Origin: Candidatus Bathyarchaeota archaeon
GTDB taxonomy: Archaea; Thermoproteota; Bathyarchaeia; Bathyarchaeales; Bathycorpusculaceae
Length of the DNA: 64,000 bases
NCBI GenBank assembly: GCA_026014745.1
Contig: JAOZHS010000001.1
Coordinates: forward strand, 558,001 to 622,000
Direction of reading: 5' to 3'
Shown: positions 58,449 through 64,000 of the stretch, piece by piece
How positions within the stretch are numbered: the first letter of the stretch is position 1
Layout of the letters: the number at the start of each line of letters is the position of its first letter
Made by a program: the position numbers and the translations under genes
Notes under the pieces: model-generated
Database searches by the model: none
Seen by the model: only the letters and a program-made list of their open reading frames with translations
Told to the model about the DNA's origin: nothing

Positions 58449-59093
58449 TTAGTTTGTGTTTTCGAAGTTTGGTTCAAGTCTGCGGCTTTTGGGGAACACG
58501 ATAGACTCGGCGATGTAATCTTTGTGTTTTGTGGGTTTTATTGTGCCTGCAAAGTTTTTCTTTGTGAGGTATGTTGCGATTGATTGTTTGGAGCGGTAGA
58601 TGAAGGCGTAGTAGGAGCCTGATATGCCCATGAGGAATCCGCTAAACCATAGTGGCGCGACGAAAAAGAAGAAGTAAAAGTTCCATACGTCTACTGCGCC
58701 TATCAATGGTATATAGATGGGTGGTGGGTAGGTCATGTTGGTCCAGTAGAAGCAGCCCAACATGAAGTCTAGCGTGTTAAAGCCAAGGCCTGTCATGATG
58801 ATGGCTACAAAGAATGCTGTGACTAATAGTAGGATGTGTTTTGGGGTTCGGTGGAAGTTGAGGAATGAGGACATGGCAAATCCGGTTGCTAAGCCTCCTA
58901 TGGCTAAGGTGGCTAACCCAAAGATACTATACGCGTATTGGGCTTCCATAACAATGTAGTTGTTCATGTGCCACAAGAAAGTGGCGTCTTTGCCGTACCA
59001 GTCAGCGCCGATTACGACGCCGATGTAGAGGCTGTATAATAACATAATGACGCTTATGGTTAGCGTTATCCATAGGGCAATTCGTCCCCTCAT
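58449..59093 (-). CDS. Polytopic membrane protein, unknown
   Basis: 214 residues from the ATG at 59093, chosen because GGGAGA lies six bases upstream; the ATG at 59120 has none. About five to six hydrophobic helices are visible (LWITLTISVIMLLYSLYIGVVIG, IFGLATLAIGGLATGF, ILLLVTAFFVAIIMTG, WNFYFFFFVAPLWFSGFLMGI). The C terminus is soluble, basic and ends SRRLEPNFENTN. A conserved-looking YPPPIYIPLIG loop joins two helices. It is convergent with the ribosomal operon. No function recognised. Confidence 0.7.
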   Translation of the reverse strand: MRGRIALWITLTISVIMLLYSLYIGVVIGADWYGKDATFLWHMNNYIVMEAQYAYSIFGLATLAIGGLATGFAMSSFLNFHRTPKHILLLVTAFFVAIIMTGLGFNTLDFMLGCFYWTNMTYPPPIYIPLIGAVDVWNFYFFFFVAPLWFSGFLMGISGSYYAFIYRSKQSIATYLTKKNFAGTIKPTKHKDYIAESIVFPKSRRLEPNFENTN

Positions 59094-59176
59094 GTTTCTC
59101 CCTTTCCGTCGTATGGTCATGCATCATTATTCTTTAAACGTTTCTGAAGAATAATATGAAATTCTCGCGCGTTTGT

Positions 59177-59259
59177 AAGATATCAAACGGTAACTTGTTG
59201 TGCATTTGATTTTTCTCATTATGCATTACAGGACAAATGTTTGATATCTTTACAACAAG
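59177..59259. promoter_or_regulatory. Nested inverted repeats upstream of the DUF3892-like gene
   Basis: AAGATATCAAAC (59177-59188) and its exact reverse complement GTTTGATATCTT (59239-59250) face each other. TGCAT (59201-59205) and ATGCA (59221-59225) nest inside. CTTGTTG (59194-59200) pairs with CAACAAG (59253-59259) across the first pair, giving a pseudoknot-like or alternative arrangement. A TATA-like GTTAAATAAAAC follows at 59261-59272, about 30 bases before the ATG at 59300. A regulator-binding site or structured leader is plausible. Confidence 0.55.
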
Positions 59260-59299
59260 CGTTAAATAAAACTTCAAGTACATCAGCCACGGTGAAAGC

Positions 59300-59605
59300 A
59301 TGGATAAATGGGCTGATTACCTAATCTCTTCAGTACGTTCTGGCCCCACACCAAACCGCATCGACTGCGTCGAAGTGCACTCTGACTTCGGCTGCGTCGT
59401 TTGTGAAAACAAGATTCTCTCCCGCGCGGAAGTAATTGCTGACATCAAAAAAGGCACCCGATACGTAACCATCTTCAAAACGCCCATGGGTAAATGGCGC
59501 AGAGGCGAAACCGTTCACCTCGTCACCATCAACGGCGAAGAGTACCTAAGAATAGACGAAAACGAGGAAGCATCTGATAACTTCGAAAACACTCCCGAGT
59601 TCTAA
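59300..59605 (+). CDS. DUF3892-like protein
   Basis: 101 residues. Pattern ADYLISSVRSGPTPNRIDCVEVHSD, SRAEVIADIKKGTRYVTIFKTPMGKWRRGETVHLVTINGEEYLRID (in pieces) corresponds to the small DUF3892 fold found in scattered bacteria and archaea, with no known activity. It has its own TATA box and the unusual inverted repeats described upstream, so it may be strongly regulated. Two cysteines near the middle (CVVCE) could be functional or not. Confidence 0.7.
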   Translation: MDKWADYLISSVRSGPTPNRIDCVEVHSDFGCVVCENKILSRAEVIADIKKGTRYVTIFKTPMGKWRRGETVHLVTINGEEYLRIDENEEASDNFENTPEF

Positions 59606-59684
59606 GCGCACCTAGCTTACTCCATATTCAGGCTATGGGCTATTCAAATCAAGAAAGCCTTATACAATAAATCAGGTTGTCTTA

Positions 59685-60257
59685 TTGGGGGAATCCTCTA
59701 TTAGTTTAGAGCCCCGGCAAAAACAGAATCGAATAGTTTTAACCTGCGAATTAATCGGTATAGTTATCATCATAATCTTGGGGTCTCTTCTGCACTTCAC
59801 TTATGAAGGGTCCGGCGGCAACTTGGTTGTCGGGGTTTTCTCGGCGGTTAACGAAAGCATTTGGGAACACCTCAAACTCGCCTTTTGGCCCACCATGCTC
59901 TACGCATTACTTGAGTATTTGCCCGTAAGGCGGTTTGTTCATAATTTTGTTTTAGCCAAAACTGTAGCCGTCTATGTGATGGTTTCCTTAATCCCTGCCA
60001 TATTTTACACCTACACCCTCGTAACGGGGGAGAGTATTCTTGCGATAGACATTGCTTCCTTCATAGTTGCAGTTGTCGTGGGGCAACTGATAAGCTACAA
60101 ACTCCTAATCAGCCGAGCGTTTGATCGGAAACTTAACTGGGTCGCCCTGTTCTTTTTGGTGTTTTTGGCAGTGGTTTTTGTGGTCTTCACTTTTGTGCCT
60201 CCTCAAGCTGCCCTATTTCAAGATCCACTTACAGGAACCTACGGCGTCTCCCAATAG
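59685..60257 (+). CDS. DUF6512-like membrane protein
   Basis: 190 residues with a TTG start. Six hydrophobic helices; the first ends LGSLLHFTYEGSGGNLVVGVFSAVNESIWEHLKLAFWP (in pieces), which is the signature of this archaeal and bacterial membrane family (VNES.WEHLK). The Glu-His pair in that motif lies between helices 1 and 2 and could coordinate a metal, which is inference. No function is known. A C-terminal PPQAALFQDPLTGTYG tail follows the last helix. Confidence 0.75.
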   Translation: MGESSISLEPRQKQNRIVLTCELIGIVIIIILGSLLHFTYEGSGGNLVVGVFSAVNESIWEHLKLAFWPTMLYALLEYLPVRRFVHNFVLAKTVAVYVMVSLIPAIFYTYTLVTGESILAIDIASFIVAVVVGQLISYKLLISRAFDRKLNWVALFFLVFLAVVFVVFTFVPPQAALFQDPLTGTYGVSQ

Positions 60258-60325
60258 CTCCTTTTTTCGATGTAATTTCATAAAACCTTAAATTGTGCCT
60301 CCCTCTCAAGAAACCCCGAAGCAAC

Positions 60326-60685
60326 ATGGCCTATGTACGCAACTCAAAAGAAAGCTTAGAAATCGATTACGCAATAGAACTGCTCTGGAAAGCTCTCCCT
60401 ACAGTCGTGAAAAAGCTGGAGTGGGCTATAGAAGAAAAAGACGACACCCAGCACAAAGCAAAACTAAAAACCAAATCAGGCTTCATGTCTTATAGCACCG
60501 TCCTAGTCGTTAAAGCTGAATCTTTGGATGAAAATAAAACCAAGATGACTATCAACGCTGAAACTCCTGTAACCACCATAACCGCGATGGTTGATGTGGG
60601 GCGCACCAGAGACCGAGTTGAAACCTTCATTATTGAACTCGCAAACTGTATGGAGAAGAAAACTAAAAGCGGCAACAAAAAATAG
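60326..60685 (+). CDS. Hypothetical small soluble protein
   Basis: 119 residues from the ATG at 60326; the ORF extends leftwards via a GTG at 60293, but no ribosome binding site supports it. Pattern: a helix (SKESLEIDYAIELLWKALP), then AIEEKDDTQHKAKLKTKSG, then strands YSTVLVVKAESL, MTINAETPVTTITAMV and a final helix. This resembles small SRPBCC-like or DUF1499-type proteins, but I cannot assign it. TATA-like CATAAAACCTTAAA lies about 40 bases upstream. Confidence 0.6.
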   Translation: MAYVRNSKESLEIDYAIELLWKALPTVVKKLEWAIEEKDDTQHKAKLKTKSGFMSYSTVLVVKAESLDENKTKMTINAETPVTTITAMVDVGRTRDRVETFIIELANCMEKKTKSGNKK

Positions 60686-60728
60686 GCTGCCTGTTTTTCC
60701 ATAACTCTAATATCTGCCCAGTCATCGC

Positions 60729-61697
60729 ATGTTAATTATGATTCGCGCCGTTTTTATGGGGGACAACAGTGAAAGACCTGTTACGGCAGAGGAGTTGTCC
60801 ACGTTGCCTGTATCGAACGTTTGGCTTGAAGTTGTGGACCCAACTGACGCCGAGTTAGACGCGGTTGCTGCTACAGTTCATGTGCCTGTTACTTTTTTGC
60901 GTTTGCCCAAAAACGGCGGCGTTGTGGAGTTGCGTGTAGAAGAAGGTTATGGTATCATCGATTTTTTGGTCATGGCTGATGTGGTTTCCACCAAGAAGGC
61001 TTACCCTATTGTTTTGGTGTTTTCCAAAAAATTTTTAGTAACTGTTTCAAAAAAAGAAATTCAACCAGTCATTAACCTTGCTAAGGAACGTATGAGTAAG
61101 ACCAAAAATGATCCTCCTGCTCAGGTAACCTATTTTATCATAGATGAAATCGTCGCAAACCATTATGTAGATATTGAGAAGTTGGAGACCTTAACGGCTA
61201 AAATGGAGGAGGAAGTGGTTGAGAAAGCTTCCTCAGAGACTCTAAAACGCATTTTTAAACTCAAAACCAACATGGTTCGCTTCAACAAGATTCTCTGGTA
61301 CGAACGAAGTCTCATTTTTAATCTTCGCAGATGTAGTGACGCCTGCATGGATGCTAAGTATCGTAGCCTCTTTGACATAACCCACGAGGATTTAACCCGC
61401 CAAATAGACATCGTTGAAACCTACCGCGAAATCCTCTCTGACGCCATAAACGTCTATCTCTCGTCCATCTCTAACAAAATCAACCTTTCAATTCAAGCCT
61501 TAACCGTCGTCATATTCTACTTGACGATTATCACTACCGTAACTTCCTTCCCCAATACTGTAGCCACCTTCTTTGGAATCTCCCAATTCGGAAACACCCA
61601 CTTTGGCATCGTTATAATTGCCCTGTTGCTTTCGATTGTGTTGCCGTTTGTGTGGTTATGGCGCAAGAAGTGGCTCAAACCCAAACCCGTCGGATAA
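60729..61697 (+). CDS. CorA-like magnesium/divalent cation transporter (GMN motif replaced)
   Basis: 322 residues; ATG 60738 is an alternative start. The N-terminal alpha-beta domain, long helices with IDEIVANHYVDIEKLETLTAKMEEEVVE, and two C-terminal membrane helices (ALTVVIFYLTIITTVTSFP and HFGIVIIALLLSIVLPFVWLW) are CorA-type. Between them the sequence reads NTVATFFGIS, where canonical CorA has Y/F-G-M-N, so the filter motif is altered. Gating or selectivity may differ. It is the second CorA-type gene in the window, besides 41559. Confidence 0.82.
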   Translation: MLIMIRAVFMGDNSERPVTAEELSTLPVSNVWLEVVDPTDAELDAVAATVHVPVTFLRLPKNGGVVELRVEEGYGIIDFLVMADVVSTKKAYPIVLVFSKKFLVTVSKKEIQPVINLAKERMSKTKNDPPAQVTYFIIDEIVANHYVDIEKLETLTAKMEEEVVEKASSETLKRIFKLKTNMVRFNKILWYERSLIFNLRRCSDACMDAKYRSLFDITHEDLTRQIDIVETYREILSDAINVYLSSISNKINLSIQALTVVIFYLTIITTVTSFPNTVATFFGISQFGNTHFGIVIIALLLSIVLPFVWLWRKKWLKPKPVG

Positions 61698-61730
61698 AAA
61701 ACCAGTATCCTCTCCTTGGAAGGTGGTCAC

Positions 61731-62138
61731 ATGGAAAGAACATCTCCATCGTTTGCCTATAAAGGCAGAAGTTTAGGCGTTATAGTTTTGGTAGCGGCGC
61801 AAATCCTCATCGGAGTCATCCATGTTGCTTCGGGGCTTTGGATGTTAACCTACGAGTTTAGCGTCGGCACCCAAACCCTGCTAACCTACGACATCTATAC
61901 AATAGTGTTTGGGGTGTTGACGCTTGGGTTTGCGGTTCTGGTTTGGCAACAGAAACGTCTCGGACTCTACGGCACCGTTGCGGTTTCGGTTTTTGTTGTG
62001 GTTGCTGATTCTTTGACGATTCTAAATTTGCCTAGCATACCAGGTATTCCCAAGTTGGCGGGTGTTTTTGAAATCTCTTACAGCGTTATCATAATACTCT
62101 ACCTGCTTCAGGCGGGTGTGCGTGAAAAGTTTAGGTAG
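61731..62138 (+). CDS. Four-helix membrane protein, unknown
   Basis: 135 residues from the ATG at 61731. GGAAGGTGG lies just upstream; the in-frame TTG at 61716 is inside that site. Four hydrophobic helices (about residues 15-35, 46-65, 75-95 and 105-125). No motif recognised. Convergent with the molybdopterin-domain gene, with only seven bases between their stops. Close spacing behind the CorA-like gene (33 bases) suggests co-transcription. Confidence 0.65.
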   Translation: MERTSPSFAYKGRSLGVIVLVAAQILIGVIHVASGLWMLTYEFSVGTQTLLTYDIYTIVFGVLTLGFAVLVWQQKRLGLYGTVAVSVFVVVADSLTILNLPSIPGIPKLAGVFEISYSVIIILYLLQAGVREKFR

Positions 62139-62144
62139 GCTCGC

Positions 62145-62810
62145 CTATGGTATGGTGGCGTTGTTGGGTAATCCGCGACTCTCCCAATATCCAAGGTAAT
62201 CAGGGTTGTCGCTGACCTCGATTTGTGTAACCCATTTTATCCATTTGTAACCGTATTGACTCTCCGCGACAAGTTGGAAGGGGAATCCGCGTTCAGGTGG
62301 CAGGGTGATATCGTTGACTTTGTATGCGAGCAGAATCTGGTTGTCGGCTATGTAGCTGAGCGGCAGCGCGGTGGAGTAATTGTCGGAGGCATAAAATATC
62401 ACTGTGGTCGCGTTGGAGTCCACTCCTGCATGCTCAAGCAAATCTGAAACTAACACGCCTTCCCAGAGAATCTTAGCCGACCAACCCTCAACACAATAAA
62501 GCGTCACTACCTTTTGGTAGCTTGGAAAATCGTTTAGGACTTGGTCATAGGTGTACTCAGCGGTCTGGTTTACTTTGCCACTGATTTGGAGGCGATAGGT
62601 GGAGCCGTTTATGTATTGTATGCCTTTGACGGTGTTTTCTCTAATGTCGCCGACAGAGGAGAGGTCTTCGCCTTTGTACTCGCGGACTTCGGCGGGGTAA
62701 AGCATGCTGGATTGGCTGCTCTGTAAAACCACCGTTACCACAATCAACCCTAAAACCACGAGGATTAGACTGATTGCAATGCCTTTGACTGACTGCTTTG
62801 CTTTCTCCAT
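62145..62810 (-). CDS. Membrane-anchored molybdopterin-domain oxidoreductase (SUOX-like)
   Basis: 221 residues. One N-terminal helix (residues ~10-30), then a single oxidoreductase molybdopterin-binding domain: YRLQISGKVNQTAEYTYDQVLNDFP, YCVEGWSAKILWEGVLVSDLL with the conserved cysteine that would ligand molybdenum, and PPERGFPFQLVAESQYGYKWIKWVTQIEV (in pieces). The dimerisation domain of sulfite oxidase is absent, so it is a minimal YedY-like or single-domain form. The electron partner is not evident nearby. The MoaD-like gene at 48121 fits a molybdopterin pathway but is far away. Confidence 0.8.
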   Translation of the reverse strand: MEKAKQSVKGIAISLILVVLGLIVVTVVLQSSQSSMLYPAEVREYKGEDLSSVGDIRENTVKGIQYINGSTYRLQISGKVNQTAEYTYDQVLNDFPSYQKVVTLYCVEGWSAKILWEGVLVSDLLEHAGVDSNATTVIFYASDNYSTALPLSYIADNQILLAYKVNDITLPPERGFPFQLVAESQYGYKWIKWVTQIEVSDNPDYLGYWESRGLPNNATIP

Positions 62811-62957
62811 GAGCCGTTCGTTACTTCAAGGAAAACTGGGGGCTTTAAAGATACCTAAAAAATCCGTTTTGATTTGCCTGAAATCTTTTTTGCAGATTTG
62901 CGCTTTCGGTTTTGGCTGAGGGTCAGTTAGAGGAGTCTACCCCTCCTTTTTTTTGGC

Positions 62958-63074
62958 GGGGTTTTCTACTGGTTTTCAACATGTTAATGGGTGGTTTCTG
63001 CGTCAATAGTGACCTACCCCTCTATAGTTTCTGCATAGAACCACTAATAGGATCCAAATAGGCTGCAAATAGGT
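62958..63074 (-). repeat. Dispersed GAGGGGTAGG repeat, copy C (most complete)
   Basis: On the minus strand this copy has every block: ACCTATTTGCAGCCTATTTGG, TATTAGTGG, TATGCAGAAAC, AGAGGGGTAGGTC, ACTATTGACGCAGAAACC, CCATTAACATGTTGAAAACC and AGTAGAAAACCCC (the first cut short here). It joins the left part shared with copies A and B to the right part shared with D. It contains GCAGAAAC twice, about 30 bases apart. Confidence 0.8.
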
Positions 63075-63341
63075 TCGTTGACAACAAAAGAAAGAGTGAA
63101 CACAGCAGTTGAAACACCTCAAAATGCACTTTCAACTTTAGATTCAAAAAATGCACCCTACAAGCTTCAGACCCAAATTTATCGTGTTTCATGACTATAG
63201 TCCCATATTTGAGTCAATAACTTAATATTAACCCGTGAACTTTTCAGGGCGATAAACGGCGGCAATCATTGGTTTGCCAGACTCGCTGGTGCAGATCGAT
63301 TTTGCAAAATCACGTTTACAACTAAATTGGAGTATCAAGAA
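63075..63341 (+). other. Intergenic stretch before the MBL nuclease gene
   Basis: About 265 bases. GGAG at 63329-63332, nine bases before the TTG at 63342, is the ribosome binding site of the following gene. Apart from AT-rich segments I see no RNA gene or further repeat. Confidence 0.4.
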
Positions 63342-64000
63342 TTGAAAATTGAAGTTCTCGGAGGAGCCAGAGAAGTCGGCGGCTCCTGCATTTCTATTGA
63401 ATCCGACTCATGCAAAGTTGCGCTAGATTACGGCACCAAACTAGACGAGGAACCTAAAAAGTTACCCCGCGATTTCGACGCCGTTATCATTAGCCACGCT
63501 CATCTTGACCACACGGGCAGTCTCCTTAGTTTATGTAAAAAAAACAGCCCCACTATCGTCGGCTCAGACATAACCCGCGATGTAACCGTTGATTTACTTC
63601 ACGACATGGTTAACATCCAAACCCAAAACGGCAACACAGAATTCGACGACAGCACCGCTGAAAAAGTGCGTGATTGCTGGTGGAGTCGTGACTCCGTAGC
63701 CTTGCCCGGTATGAAGATTAATTTGCAGTCTGCGGGGCATGTGGCTGGCGCAAAAATCACAAGTCTCGAAGCCGAAAAGAAACGAGTCGTCTACACTGGC
63801 GACTTCTGTCTTCACAACACCGAAATCTTGCAGGGTTGCAAGATGGAGGCTTTACCCAAAAAACCCGACGTCTTGATTATGGAGTGCACTTATGGCGGTA
63901 AGGTTAGACCTCCTCGGGAAGAGTTGATTGATGATTTCATTCGGGAAATGCTTACCACCATGCAGCACCACGGCAACATCCTAATCCCAACTTTTGCGTT
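63342..64000 (+). CDS. Beta-CASP/MBL-fold ribonuclease, partial (RNase J/CPSF-like)
   Basis: 219 residues visible, open to the right edge. It opens LKIEVLGGAREVGGSCISIES, with DYGTKLDEEP and SHAHLDHTGSLL, the HxHxDH metal-binding motif. GHVAGAKI and VYTGDFCLHNTEI follow, then MECTYGG, matching archaeal CPSF/RNase J-type nucleases. The TTG start is set by the GGAG before it. The rest of the beta-CASP domain is outside the window, so exact subfamily (aRNase J or aCPSF) cannot be decided. Confidence 0.85.
   Translation, partial: MKIEVLGGAREVGGSCISIESDSCKVALDYGTKLDEEPKKLPRDFDAVIISHAHLDHTGSLLSLCKKNSPTIVGSDITRDVTVDLLHDMVNIQTQNGNTEFDDSTAEKVRDCWWSRDSVALPGMKINLQSAGHVAGAKITSLEAEKKRVVYTGDFCLHNTEILQGCKMEALPKKPDVLIMECTYGGKVRPPREELIDDFIREMLTTMQHHGNILIPTFA

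Noticed and set aside
1-64000. CRISPR array, insertion sequence, rRNA or prophage
   Set aside because: No regularly spaced direct repeats, no transposase or integrase, no rRNA segment and no phage structural gene was recognised anywhere in the window.

Overview
The window is archaeal chromosome, most likely from a TACK-lineage, Bathyarchaeia-like organism. This is inferred from gene content alone. Archaeal markers are aIF5B, ABCE1, topoisomerase VI (both subunits), the KEOPS subunit Cgi121, TrmY, Tan1-type THUMP protein, SRP19, RNase P Rnp1/p29, eS4, eS8, eL19, eL32, a type IV pilin and the archaeal modified mevalonate pathway. Many genes start with GTG or TTG. Several promoters show TATA boxes 25-35 bases before the start codon, and Shine-Dalgarno motifs occur inside operons.

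Layout. 1-5.9 kb: end of thiL, trmY, infB (aIF5B) and small membrane or zinc-ribbon genes, including a 22-residue acidic micro-ORF with a very strong ribosome binding site. 5.9-7.8 kb: the ribosome recycling ATPase ABCE1. 7.8-10.6 kb: two AT-rich surface-protein genes separated by a repeat-bearing intergenic stretch. 10.7-12.4 kb: tRNA-modification genes (Tan1-like, Cgi121) and a phosphoribosyltransferase. 12.7-15.9 kb: a winged-helix regulator, a pilin and a co-directional trio with a coiled-coil protein and two Roadblock-type proteins. 17.0-27.6 kb: isoprenoid genes (mevalonate kinase, anhydromevalonate phosphate decarboxylase, both phosphomevalonate dehydratase subunits, isopentenyl phosphate kinase, type 2 IPP isomerase, polyprenyl synthase), then gltX and srp19. 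27.7-34.4 kb, minus strand: eS8, an F420-type LLM oxidoreductase and the smc-scpA-scpB operon. 34.7-38.2 kb: a multi-PAS histidine kinase and its receiver. 38.8-41.4 kb: top6B-top6A. 41.6-43.0 kb: a voltage-sensor/CorA fusion. 43.8-49.3 kb: enolase, uS2, MEMO, sugar isomerase, acetyltransferase, MoaD/SAMP-like protein and a RecA-fold protein with a broken Walker A. 49.6-58.4 kb: a 16-gene operon from uL22 to uL30. 58.4-62.8 kb: membrane and small proteins including a second CorA-like protein and a membrane-anchored molybdopterin-domain protein. The window ends inside a beta-CASP/MBL nuclease gene.

How they work together: the isoprenoid cluster takes mevalonate to polyprenyl diphosphates for archaeal lipids by the trans-anhydromevalonate phosphate route. 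Only HMG-CoA synthase/reductase and the UbiX flavin prenyltransferase are not in view. The translation genes (ribosomal operon, aIF5B, ABCE1, gltX, tRNA-modification enzymes) are classic archaeal housekeeping. SMC-ScpAB and Topo VI serve chromosome maintenance.

The least explained features are non-coding. One is a dispersed intergenic repeat with a GAGGGGTAGG core, in at least four copies plus a partial one. The other is a separate inverted pair of ~230-bp elements with conserved, mutually exclusive stems. Among proteins, the voltage-sensor/CorA fusion, the pilin-Roadblock cluster and the degenerate RadA-like protein deserve a second look.
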